DNA of 22,469 bases from an uncultured Pseudomonadota bacterium. GTDB lineage: Bacteria; Bdellovibrionota_B; Oligoflexia; Oligoflexales; Bog-1112. Shown in pieces: positions 14,290 through 22,469 of the stretch. A program made the translations under genes and the position numbers. Under the pieces are notes generated by a model. That model made no database searches, had not been told where the DNA came from, and saw nothing but the letters and a program-made list of their open reading frames with translations. The stretch spans positions 1-22,469 of the forward strand of contig CALBMD010000131.1 in NCBI GenBank assembly GCA_937896265.1, read 5' to 3'. How positions within the stretch are numbered: the first letter of the stretch is position 1; each line of letters opens with the position of its first letter.

Positions 14290-15896
14290 GCGATGAGATC
14301 CACTACCTGAAGCAAAACATTCAAATCGACCCATTGATAAATGGGTGGTACGCATGGATGCATATCATTCCACCAATTTCTTCAGCGTTCAATGTCTTAC
14401 ATCGTCAGATAAAAGTTATGACGTCCTATCTCCATGCGCCAGAAGCCCACGAGACCGCTATAAAGAATCCAGCCTTCCGGGGTGGACCATTTTTGAATAT
14501 CGATCGATCTAATCTGGACTTGATAGCCAAAATGCTGATTGAGACCGAAAACAAATCAAATTTCCAGGCCAAATTTGTGGAAGGGGTCAAATATTTAGAT
14601 CGACTTCTCTTCGATGCGGGAAGAGGCCATTCTCTGGAAACTTTATATGAACAAATTCCCGATATTCTAGCCGGATTTGTTGAGCTCTACTATGATAGAC
14701 ATCATCGGCCCGATTTTCGCTTCTTTGAAGAACTGCTTTATGATACCCCTCTTTACGATGAAAATGAGCAATCGGTACAATTGCAGCAATTTTCCGGGAA
14801 TACCAGCAGGCCGTTTGTATTCTCGACCCCGACCCTGCCAAAAAACGGCTCGGTTTGCATCAACCTCCCGTTTCGCTCAAGAGCTTATGACGACCTTTTT
14901 CGCATGAAGGAGGTTCCAGGATCAATCGATAAAATTTCTCAGCTATTACAAATACCAGATCTCAAAGTATCCGATTTTGAATCGTTTTTTACCGTCGAAC
15001 CGCCTAAAGAAAAAAGTTCTTATAACTCTCATGAAGCCCGAATTCGTTACTTTGGTCATGCCTGCATATTGATAGAAGCGGCTGGTAAAAGCATTCTGGT
15101 TGATCCATTTATTTCTTACGAAGGCGATGATTCGCTTTTTAAATTCACTTTCAAGGATCTTCCCGATGTAATTGACGCAGTTTTGATTACCCATGGCCAT
15201 CATGACCATGTAATGCTCGAAACCCTCATACAACTACGACACAAAGTAAAAGCTATTTATATCCCTCGGAATCTCGCGGGCAGCATCCAAGATCCTTCGA
15301 TTGCGCTTTTATTAACGCGCAATGGCTTTGCCAATGTCAATGAAATTAGAGACTTTGATTTCATTGATTTTCTGCCAATGAGGATTACGGCGATTCCATT
15401 TTTAGGTGAGCATCACGATTTGCATATAGCTAGCAAACTCTGCTATCACATCGCCATAAATGATAAAAGTGTTATGGTAGCGGCTGACTCGTGCAACTTT
15501 GGGCACAAGGTATATGAACGTGTCAGAGAACGACTTGGAAAAATCGACGCCATATTTATCGGAATGGAATGCGACGGCGCACCGGCGTCATGGTTCTACG
15601 GCCCAATTTTTACAATACCACCAGAACGAGCGGGTGACAGGTCCAGAAGAGGGCGTGGATCAAACTGTAAAGAAGCATTGGCGCTTATCGAATTATTCGA
15701 CTGTAACCAAGTTTTCATTTATGCTATGGGGTCCGAGCCTTGGGTCCAATATATTCTTGACGTCAAGTACAACGACCAATCAAACCCCATCATTCAGTCA
15801 AACGAGCTCATCCAACATTGCCAACAACAGGGGCGATTTGCTGAGAGATTATTCGGGTCAAAAGAGATCGTTGTTCAAAAGAAGGCAAAGAAATGA
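14286..15896 (+). CDS. CmlA-like metallo-beta-lactamase-fold diiron beta-hydroxylase
   Basis: This 536-residue protein matches CmlA of chloramphenicol biosynthesis in length (about 530) and layout: an all-new N-terminal domain (about 1-245, with INGWYAWMHIIPP and NPAFRGGPFL) and a C-terminal metallo-beta-lactamase fold (about 250-525). CmlA uses a diiron centre and O2 to beta-hydroxylate an amino acid held on an NRPS carrier domain. The metal motif here is THGHHDH: His303, His305, Asp307, His308. The third-motif His of hydrolases is replaced by Glu375 (FLGEHHDL), the change that marks the CmlA type, and Asp401 (AADSCNF) follows. From memory the CmlA ligands are numbered two higher throughout this set. 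I could not place a further C-terminal His ligand with confidence. ATGA overlaps join it to the genes on both sides, and the next gene encodes the A-PCP protein it would act on. Confidence 0.82.
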   Translation: MSDEIHYLKQNIQIDPLINGWYAWMHIIPPISSAFNVLHRQIKVMTSYLHAPEAHETAIKNPAFRGGPFLNIDRSNLDLIAKMLIETENKSNFQAKFVEGVKYLDRLLFDAGRGHSLETLYEQIPDILAGFVELYYDRHHRPDFRFFEELLYDTPLYDENEQSVQLQQFSGNTSRPFVFSTPTLPKNGSVCINLPFRSRAYDDLFRMKEVPGSIDKISQLLQIPDLKVSDFESFFTVEPPKEKSSYNSHEARIRYFGHACILIEAAGKSILVDPFISYEGDDSLFKFTFKDLPDVIDAVLITHGHHDHVMLETLIQLRHKVKAIYIPRNLAGSIQDPSIALLLTRNGFANVNEIRDFDFIDFLPMRITAIPFLGEHHDLHIASKLCYHIAINDKSVMVAADSCNFGHKVYERVRERLGKIDAIFIGMECDGAPASWFYGPIFTIPPERAGDRSRRGRGSNCKEALALIELFDCNQVFIYAMGSEPWVQYILDVKYNDQSNPIIQSNELIQHCQQQGRFAERLFGSKEIVVQKKAKK

Positions 15897-18800
15897 CAGG
15901 AGAAAGACTTCAATTATCAGATCACTTATTATTTGATTTTGGTACCCAGACGACCGCGGAAAGTGCGTTTGAAGGTGAGCTTTCTTTCGAGGCTGAAGCC
16001 GCAATCGATAAAATTTATACCAGAGGCGAAGATCAATATTTTTTTCCCATAGCATGCGCTCTCAACATTGTTTTATACAAACTAATAGGCCAAACCACAG
16101 TCTCTATCGATTTTGGTGAAAAAGCACGTCTAATTAATAAAATAGATCCAAATTTGACCATCAGCATTCTCATTCGAGAACTAAGGATCCTACCCAGCGA
16201 AGAGAGCATCTCTGATGTATTAATTCGAATTTTACCTGCTCACGAACCTGTCACCGTAAAAAGTAGTCACAATCTTATAGTATCAATATCACAAGGTGCT
16301 AGTGGTACTAAAAATGCAATCCGTTTGGAAGGTCGCAGAATTCCTAAATGGTTCTTGCACGATATCTTCAACGACATTGATACAATCCTCTCCCAATTCA
16401 TGGATCTAACAAAAACTATTGAAGAAGTCTGCTGCAAACTTGACTCTAAGACGTTGGCGAAGAACAATCTTTTTAATCAATCCGAATGCGATTTCTTTAC
16501 GCCATATGACGCCGTTACTCTTCTGGATCGAATTGTTTTGAGTCATCCCAATTCAGTAGCAGTCATCAGTAAACAGGAGCAAATTACTTATACGCAATTA
16601 GCTACTAGATCATCACAGCTTGCCAACCAACTAGTAAGCTCGTTTTCAATAGTTGCTGGGGACGTTGTTGGATGTCTAATGGATGCGTCGATTAATTCAA
16701 TAGTCTCGCTATTTGGTGTGTTGCGGGCTGGGGGATGTTATTTGCCTCTAAATCCGGACCTTCCAGCGAGTAAAATTGCAGGCATGTTGACACAAGGAGC
16801 CGCTCGCTTGCTCCTTATACAATCGGAAGATTTGGCACATGCAGCCGGCACCTATAGAATTCCAATTTTGCCGATTGATCGACAATTTAATATTGGTTTG
16901 CCGACTCTTTGTTACGAGACATTGCCAGATCCAGAACGCCCGGCATATTGTGTTTTCACATCCGGTTCAACTGGCATCCCAAAGGGGGTAAAGATATCTC
17001 ATGCTGGAATATGCAACGTAGCTCTAGATCAAATAGATCGATTTAATATGACCACTGAAGACGCATATTTGCAGTTCATGTCACCTTCTTTTGACGGATC
17101 ATTCTTCGGAATTTTCACTACTTTGATTTCTGGTGCCAAGCTGGTTCTTCTGGAAGAGCGTGATAAAGCAAATCCAAAACACGTTGTTGAACACATGAAT
17201 CGAAATTGTGTCACTATCACCACGATGACCCCATCATATATTCGCTTAATCGATTTTCTTAAAATAAGGAGCCTACGAATTTTGGTGTCCGCTGGAGAGC
17301 CTGCTGATGCCGAAACATTCAACAGATATTCATCTCACTTTTCAATATATAACGCCTATGGCCCGACTGAAGCAGCCATCATTTCCAATATCTATAAGGC
17401 TGATCCGAGCTTCGTTTATAACATTGTCCCTGTTGGTCGTCCAACGGCCAACAAGAAGATTTACATAATTGATTCGGCAATGAACTTAGTACCGCCTGGT
17501 ATTATTGGCGAAGTTTGTATTTCAGGGAAGGGTGTGGCTCATGGGTACATAAATAACGATGTAGAGAGTAGAGAGAGGTTTATACCAAATCCATTTGAAA
17601 AAGAGCAAATGCTATATAGAAGCGGCGACTTTGGATCATGGACCCCCGAAGGGAATCTCCTTGTGCGTGGGCGCTTGGACGATCAAGTAAAGATCAATGG
17701 ATACCGTATCGATCCGCATGAGATCTCAGAGACTTTATCAAGCCACCCATTGGTGAGTCATGCATTTACAAAAGTTGTTCACACCGCATTTGGCAAATCG
17801 TTAGTCGCCTACTATAAATCCAATCCAGAGAAAGAAAGTTTGAAACCGACCCATGGAGAGCTTGGAAAATTCGATGAAGAAAGCATAAATAAATATCTCG
17901 CTTCTAAATTAGCGCACTATCTTATTCCATCTCAAATCATCGAGGTGGAGTCATGGCCCATGACTCCTCATGGCAAACTTGATGTCAACAAGCTTGCTGG
18001 GCTAGTTTCACATCACCAAAACCAAAAAGATAACTATGCTGCTCCAAGATCTGACTTCGAAAGAACGATGTGTAAAATATGGCAAGATCTTCTTGAACAT
18101 GCGCCTATCGGCATAGATGATGACTTTTATGGTTGCGGGGGCGACTCAATACGCATAATCCAGTGTGCTCACATGGCCGAAACGTATGGTTACATCTTTG
18201 ATCCGGCGGATATGATGGATCATTCCACCATCCGTCAACTAAGCCAATTTTTAGAAAAATCTGAAAACGAGAATAAATTTCAGACAGTCAGCGTCCATGA
18301 AAAAAATGCGATGGCTGTGCATAGCGCCAAGCCATATCCTGCAACGTTTATGCAGACCTGGATGATCCGAAAGTATCTCGAGGATATCAATAATGAGGGG
18401 ATATATCACTGTGCTGTAATCTGGAATTTTAAAGAAGTAGGTGTTAATAGTTCCCGACTTAGCCAGGCTCTTCAAACGGTCATTAATCGCCAACCAAGCT
18501 TGAGAAAACATTTCTTCAGATCTAGCGAAGGAAAAACCTTACAGATCGTCCGGGAAACCAGTGAAATACCAATACTCATCTCTTCGATTCCGGAAGACCT
18601 AACGCTAGCAGCATTCTTTCAAAGGGAAATCGACGCAGACAAGAAAATTCGTTTTGACGCCTATGATGATTCAAAACCCTTAGTCCGGTTCCATATCTAC
18701 ACCCATTCCATGAATAGCCACTACATCTTAATCACGTTTCATCATGCTATCATGGACGGTTGGAGTGGTATAGAGCTCAAAAAAGAGATTATTGAAGCAT

Positions 18801-19543
18801 ATAGTGACTATAATATAGGTGCTATAGTGTCGAGTGATCCCCAAAAAGAATTTTCCGAAATTATTTCCAAAGCCCAACAATCCACTGAGTCGATGGCGTT
18901 TTGGAATAGCCAAGAAATAGCTCTCCTCGACAGAATGCCGGTGGAAATTGCTTTGCCGACATATCAAATACTACACCTTGAGTTTGCAACAAGCTCGATT
19001 GATTCGGCCCAACGCGCAGCAAAAAGGCTAAATGTCAGCATGAAGGCAATCATGCTGGCGGCCCTAGCGACAGCACTCTTTGAGGTATTTCGACAAGAAA
19101 AAGTGTCCATTGGAGTCGTAACAAATGGAAGATCCACAAAACTGTCCAATCCTTTAGGTTCAATCGGCTTCTTTTGGAGCATCATCCCGATCTTGATAGA
19201 CCGCCATCAAATCACGCCAAAACAGGTTCAGTCGGATATTTTTAAGGGCGAGCGCCACACTCATTATATCCATTCCGATCTGTTTGTCTCAAGATGCGAC
19301 TTAATTCCCTGCTTTAATTTCATTAATTTCCATAATGAAACCGATGAAAGCCTAAAACTCGTTTCAGAACAAACTATGAATGACCGCTTTCATTTTCCAA
19401 TCAATTTCTTGGCTGCGCTAACAGAAGATGGGATTGAATCGTCGCTCAAAATAAGAGCTGACTATAGGAACGACTACCTTTCTGAGGCAAAAATGCATCA
19501 GCTACTGGCAGAGTGGGAGGCTGCCATTAATGACCTTACATAA
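15893..19543 (+). CDS. NRPS protein: C-like remnant, adenylation, carrier, condensation
   Basis: The 1216-residue protein holds, in order: residues 1-180, which resemble a shrunken C-terminal lobe of a condensation domain without HHxxxDG; an adenylation domain, about 200-705, with core motifs FTSGSTGIPKG (355-365), FDGSFFGIF (400-408), NAYGPTE (487-493), GEVCISGKG, YRSGD (575-579), GRLDDQVKINGYR and Lys695 in PHGKLD; a carrier domain, about 720-790, with GGDSI and the phosphopantetheine Ser752; and a complete condensation domain, about 812-1216, with HHAIMDG (His950, His951, Asp955, Gly956) and NGRSTKLSNPLGSIGFFWSI. Aligned by eye to GrsA, the specificity code is D-G-F-T-V-A-A-I-I-K, closest in pattern to Phe/Tyr/beta-hydroxy-Tyr codes. 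The start overlaps the preceding hydroxylase gene as ATGA. The likely role is to load an aromatic residue for hydroxylation and pass it on to the carrier of the last gene. Confidence 0.93.
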   Translation: MTGERLQLSDHLLFDFGTQTTAESAFEGELSFEAEAAIDKIYTRGEDQYFFPIACALNIVLYKLIGQTTVSIDFGEKARLINKIDPNLTISILIRELRILPSEESISDVLIRILPAHEPVTVKSSHNLIVSISQGASGTKNAIRLEGRRIPKWFLHDIFNDIDTILSQFMDLTKTIEEVCCKLDSKTLAKNNLFNQSECDFFTPYDAVTLLDRIVLSHPNSVAVISKQEQITYTQLATRSSQLANQLVSSFSIVAGDVVGCLMDASINSIVSLFGVLRAGGCYLPLNPDLPASKIAGMLTQGAARLLLIQSEDLAHAAGTYRIPILPIDRQFNIGLPTLCYETLPDPERPAYCVFTSGSTGIPKGVKISHAGICNVALDQIDRFNMTTEDAYLQFMSPSFDGSFFGIFTTLISGAKLVLLEERDKANPKHVVEHMNRNCVTITTMTPSYIRLIDFLKIRSLRILVSAGEPADAETFNRYSSHFSIYNAYGPTEAAIISNIYKADPSFVYNIVPVGRPTANKKIYIIDSAMNLVPPGIIGEVCISGKGVAHGYINNDVESRERFIPNPFEKEQMLYRSGDFGSWTPEGNLLVRGRLDDQVKINGYRIDPHEISETLSSHPLVSHAFTKVVHTAFGKSLVAYYKSNPEKESLKPTHGELGKFDEESINKYLASKLAHYLIPSQIIEVESWPMTPHGKLDVNKLAGLVSHHQNQKDNYAAPRSDFERTMCKIWQDLLEHAPIGIDDDFYGCGGDSIRIIQCAHMAETYGYIFDPADMMDHSTIRQLSQFLEKSENENKFQTVSVHEKNAMAVHSAKPYPATFMQTWMIRKYLEDINNEGIYHCAVIWNFKEVGVNSSRLSQALQTVINRQPSLRKHFFRSSEGKTLQIVRETSEIPILISSIPEDLTLAAFFQREIDADKKIRFDAYDDSKPLVRFHIYTHSMNSHYILITFHHAIMDGWSGIELKKEIIEAYSDYNIGAIVSSDPQKEFSEIISKAQQSTESMAFWNSQEIALLDRMPVEIALPTYQILHLEFATSSIDSAQRAAKRLNVSMKAIMLAALATALFEVFRQEKVSIGVVTNGRSTKLSNPLGSIGFFWSIIPILIDRHQITPKQVQSDIFKGERHTHYIHSDLFVSRCDLIPCFNFINFHNETDESLKLVSEQTMNDRFHFPINFLAALTEDGIESSLKIRADYRNDYLSEAKMHQLLAEWEAAINDLT

Positions 19544-21128
19544 TAGCATCGAATTTATTAATTCTCATACTTATGATGGGTTTGACTTTCAAAAAAGCAT
19601 TGTTGGGAAAAGACATTTTTTAGAAAGGCTAAGAACGCACGCCACGACTAGTCCGGAACGAACGTTTGTTACTCATATCGACCCCACCGGCCATTCAGAC
19701 GTATTAACATACGAAGAACTATGGTCAGCATCTCTGGCGCTTGGGGCTTGGTTACTGCGCAACAAAGTTGCAAAACCTGATGATATTGTTGCTATTCTCG
19801 TACAAAATGATGTGGCGTCAATTGTGATGTTTTTTGGTGCATTGCAGGCTGGATTTTCGTTGCTCCTATTAAATCCGAAGGATCCACCGAGAAGAAGCAA
19901 AGAGATAATTGATTCTGTATCTGCTTGTCGCCTTATTTTGCCGCATTCGCTAGAATTCGATCTAGGTGACTTCCCAACGACAACCCTCCCTTATTACAAG
20001 AATCTTGAAAGAGAACCGGAACAAAGATTAGAGCCCAGTTTCAACCTATACTTTGCTACGTCAGGTTCAACTGCATCATCAAAAATTGTCGAACAGTCTC
20101 AGTATAATGCCATCGTGAATGCCGAAGCTTTGATTCGTCATCATTCGCTAAAAGAGAGCGACACGATTTTGGGGTGCCTTCCCATTCATCACGTCAATGG
20201 CCTTCATTTCACTATTCTTGCGTCATTAGCCGCTGGTGCTCATACCGTCCTCATGCAACAATTTAATCCGACCCTTTATCTGAAAGTCTGGATGGCTTAT
20301 AAACCACGCATTGCTAGCGTTGTTCCGAGTATCCTCGATATTATTTTTTGTATTCTGGAAAAGGATCTCATCCCTCCAAACTTCGATTATTTTGTTTCTG
20401 CTGCAGCACCAATGCGGAAGGAGACATGTCTTAAAGCTTGGCGAACATTCGGAATTAAGATCATGCAAGGTTATGGATTAACTGAAACGACGAATTTTTC
20501 AGCAACATTACCAACAAACTTGTCAGATGAATCTTATGAAAATGTGATGTTAAAGGGCGATCTTCCCTCAATAGGGGTTGCACTTTTTGGCAACGAAATG
20601 GGGGTCTTTGACAAAGACGGTCGCCAATTGAAAGACGGCGAGGTAGGTGAGATATGCATTCGAGGCCACAATGTCATGACAGGCTACTACCAAAATGCGC
20701 AATCAACCCTTACATCTCTACGCAATGGGTGGTTTCATACGCAAGATCTTGGATATACCCGATTCGATGAACTAAGTGGGCAAACGTTTTACTACATTTC
20801 TGGTCGCGAGAAAAACATAGCGAAGGTATTTGGCATTGCAGTTTCATTAGAAGAGATGGAACGATATATCACTAATCACCCCAACACAAAGGATGCTGCG
20901 TGTGCTGCGATTAAAAATACCTTTATGGGCGAGGAGGTCATAGTTTTAATTGATCTAAAGGAAAAAATGCTCTGGGATGAAGGTGCGATGAAAGTGTATC
21001 TTGAAAAATGCCTACCTCGGGAAGTGATACCGCAGAAATTCATTTCAATTGATTCAATACCTCGAACGGCCACGGGAAAGATTCTTCGTCCCGAAGTACT
21101 TCGGTTAGTAACGGAAGCTATTTCATGA
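19530..21128 (+). CDS. Free-standing AMP-forming ligase (acyl/aryl-AMP or acyl-CoA synthetase type)
   Basis: This 532-residue ANL-superfamily enzyme activates a carboxylic acid as an adenylate and passes it to a thiol, either CoA or a carrier protein. Core motifs: P-loop FATSGSTASSK (175-185), PIHHVNGLHF (218-227), GYGLTETTNFS (314-324), HTQDLG (403-408, Asp406), hinge SGREKNIAKVFG (424-435) and catalytic Lys517 in TATGK. The A5 motif GYGLTET and the PxHHxxG element place it with acyl/aryl ligases rather than with amino-acid A domains, which have YGPTE. The P-loop lacks the usual TG.PKG end, reading STASSKIV. The gene overlaps the NRPS gene by 14 bases (GGGAGG is the ribosome binding site) and joins the next gene by ATGA. 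It sits where an A domain would be in a C-A-PCP module, so it probably charges the carrier domain of the next protein. Confidence 0.88.
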   Translation: MTLHNSIEFINSHTYDGFDFQKSIVGKRHFLERLRTHATTSPERTFVTHIDPTGHSDVLTYEELWSASLALGAWLLRNKVAKPDDIVAILVQNDVASIVMFFGALQAGFSLLLLNPKDPPRRSKEIIDSVSACRLILPHSLEFDLGDFPTTTLPYYKNLEREPEQRLEPSFNLYFATSGSTASSKIVEQSQYNAIVNAEALIRHHSLKESDTILGCLPIHHVNGLHFTILASLAAGAHTVLMQQFNPTLYLKVWMAYKPRIASVVPSILDIIFCILEKDLIPPNFDYFVSAAAPMRKETCLKAWRTFGIKIMQGYGLTETTNFSATLPTNLSDESYENVMLKGDLPSIGVALFGNEMGVFDKDGRQLKDGEVGEICIRGHNVMTGYYQNAQSTLTSLRNGWFHTQDLGYTRFDELSGQTFYYISGREKNIAKVFGIAVSLEEMERYITNHPNTKDAACAAIKNTFMGEEVIVLIDLKEKMLWDEGAMKVYLEKCLPREVIPQKFISIDSIPRTATGKILRPEVLRLVTEAIS

Positions 21129-22459
21129 ATTCAGCTCCTAACGAAGAAACATTGGCAAAAATTACAGATGACATTCTTGGAGTTTGGAAAAAGTTTCTAA
21201 AGAGACCAGATATGGTGTCGGAGGATAACTTTTTTAACTCCGGAGGTGATTCAATTTTAGCGGTTAGAATAGCGCATGAAATCGAAAATACACTTGGGTT
21301 AACGGTAGATCCGATGTTGATCTTCATTAATCCAACCGCCAACAAGCTAGCTGCTTCAATTCATCCTGAATTAAGACCAATTGAACGTATAATTACTGTC
21401 AATTCAAAGCTTCAAGACATTGAGGCAACGCCATTTCAACAAGAGCTGTATATTCTTGAGCTTTTGAAGCGGCGTAACGAGCGGATCAATAGACCTCAAC
21501 CATTTATTCTTCCTGAGATAGACCCAAAGATTATTGGATCTGCTTTTGCCGATCTTTTGAGCAATCATGAAATCTTAACGACTACGTTTCATCTTGTTGC
21601 CAATAAAATAGTTCAGCGCCACAATTCTAGTTTTAACCTGGACGATTTTTTTATTTGCCATGATCTTCGCTCGAGTGAAGATCTTAATCTTCAAGATTGC
21701 TATGAGAAAGTCGCCAACAGGTCTTTCGATTTAAAGAGCGGCCCGCTATGCAGGATGGACGTGATTTTATTGAAAGATAAAACGGTTTGTCTTCTATCGA
21801 CGCATCATATTCTTAGCGATGGTTTATCGGAAGACATTATCATTAGAGATTTGGTTGCAACTTGTTCCCGCACCGATAGTAAAACCCCAGCCAGGAAGCC
21901 ATCCTTCCAGTTTAAAGACTATGCCTTGTGGTATGAAAAATGGCGCAAAAGCATTGCCGGACAAAAATCGTTGGAGTATTGGCGACCTATTGTAATGCGA
22001 GCTACCAACTTAAAGCCTGTTTTTCCAATCGACGAAAATTCAAAAGGATTCCTTGCCGAGAGCCTCAAGGTGACCCTAGAGAAGAAGATCGTGACGGGTA
22101 TTAGACATTTAATGAGTTCTCAGAACGTAACCCTATTCATTGCTTTACAAGCATTAACCAAAGCGTTCCTCTATAAGCGCTACGGATGCAAAGAGGTTGC
22201 GGTTGGATCTGTTTTCTCAACCCGCACTCTTGAGATAGGGCCTAATGACTTGGGACCGTATATAAACGTACTTCCCCTTCTTGATTCGGTTTGTGACAAT
22301 TCTTCGTTTGTAGACTTTGTTAAGCAAGTGAAAGAAACCGTTATTTCTAGCCATAAGCACAGGCTGGCTTCAATAGCCGAAATTACTTCACCGAACTCCA
22401 ACGTGCGACTTAAGTGGACTTCCCCAAAAGTACTGGACAAAATTAATCGAGCGGTTTAA
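21125..22459 (+). CDS. NRPS carrier-condensation protein, condensation domain truncated
   Basis: Residues 1-85 are a carrier domain (DNFFNSGGDSI, Ser43 as the phosphopantetheine site). Residues about 100-420 are a condensation domain with ATPFQQELYI at its start, HHILSDG (His227, His228, Asp232, Gly233), DYALWYEKW, GSVFSTRT and GPYINVLPL. It ends at TAA 22457-22459, only some 35 residues after the C6-like SSHKHRLASIAEI, and lacks motif C7 and roughly 80-100 further residues that a full domain has. The last 20 or so codons do not look like a condensation domain, and their DNA resembles an IS3-type end (22415 onwards). The domain is therefore probably disrupted. The ATGA overlap with the ligase gene suggests coupling. 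The C-terminal lobe and later modules, if any, must lie beyond the window. Confidence 0.85.
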   Translation: MNSAPNEETLAKITDDILGVWKKFLKRPDMVSEDNFFNSGGDSILAVRIAHEIENTLGLTVDPMLIFINPTANKLAASIHPELRPIERIITVNSKLQDIEATPFQQELYILELLKRRNERINRPQPFILPEIDPKIIGSAFADLLSNHEILTTTFHLVANKIVQRHNSSFNLDDFFICHDLRSSEDLNLQDCYEKVANRSFDLKSGPLCRMDVILLKDKTVCLLSTHHILSDGLSEDIIIRDLVATCSRTDSKTPARKPSFQFKDYALWYEKWRKSIAGQKSLEYWRPIVMRATNLKPVFPIDENSKGFLAESLKVTLEKKIVTGIRHLMSSQNVTLFIALQALTKAFLYKRYGCKEVAVGSVFSTRTLEIGPNDLGPYINVLPLLDSVCDNSSFVDFVKQVKETVISSHKHRLASIAEITSPNSNVRLKWTSPKVLDKINRAV

Positions 22460-22469
22460 TCCAAGATGT
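22415..22469. mobile_element. Possible left end of an IS3-family element
   Basis: From 22415 the DNA reads TGGACTTCCCCAAAAGTACT then GGACA. This has the TG start, CCCCAAAAG core and TGGACA end that I associate with terminal inverted repeats of IS3-family elements. It begins where the condensation domain stops looking like its family. Only 55 bases are in the window and no transposase is seen, so this is a proposal only. Confidence 0.35.

Noticed and set aside
15630..16255. Two further GTGACAGG/CCTGTCAC words inside the hydroxylase and NRPS genes as extra iterons
   Set aside because: They lack the extended flanks seen at 4321-5073; one or two such 8-mers are expected by chance in this length.

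Overview
The window looks like accessory DNA from a Gram-negative bacterium, most likely a plasmid or an integrated plasmid-like element. The pointers are a sigma-54 (NtrC-type) response regulator, Sec signal peptides, ribosome binding sites of the GGAG/AGGA type, a toxin-antitoxin pair, a primase-polymerase/helicase-like replication protein next to iteron-like repeats, decayed insertion sequence and regulator genes, and no housekeeping genes. The base composition is moderate (low to mid 40s % GC by eye). I cannot name the organism; Proteobacteria in the broad sense or Bdellovibrionota-type bacteria would fit.

Layout. (1) 1-2406, minus strand: a two-gene unit of a sigma-54 response regulator and, one base downstream, a family 5 (peptide/nickel type) solute-binding protein that runs off the left edge. 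(2) 2768-4221, minus strand: a small secreted protein of unknown function, then a BrnT/BrnA-like toxin-antitoxin operon with a clear sigma-70 promoter and two matching palindromic operators. (3) 4290-8731: about 1.1 kb of non-coding DNA with at least six oriented TGTCAC-core repeats (a candidate origin), then a Prim-Pol/DUF3987-type replication protein and a coiled-coil membrane protein. (4) 8732-10558: a patchwork with a dense CCAGA/TCTGG cluster, a cysteine-rich secreted protein, a decayed IS3-type orfA, a small unknown gene and a broken XRE regulator. (5) 10559-22459, plus strand: a tightly packed seven-gene biosynthetic operon of two ATP-grasp ligases, a bicupin protein, a CmlA-like diiron beta-hydroxylase, an NRPS protein (C-remnant/A/PCP/C), a free-standing AMP-forming acyl/aryl ligase, and a PCP-C protein whose condensation domain is cut short.

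How the operon may work (inference): the NRPS A domain loads what looks like an aromatic amino acid (code read by eye as D-G-F-T-V-A-A-I-I-K) on its PCP; the CmlA-like enzyme beta-hydroxylates the tethered residue; the C domain at the end of this protein passes it to the PCP of the last protein, which the separate AMP ligase may charge. The two ATP-grasp enzymes could add further peptide bonds. Oddly, both carry what look like Sec signal peptides. The last C domain stops just after motif C6, where the DNA begins to resemble a terminal inverted repeat of an IS3-family element, so the assembly line may be broken by insertion in this strain. No thioesterase, exporter or phosphopantetheinyl transferase is visible in the window.
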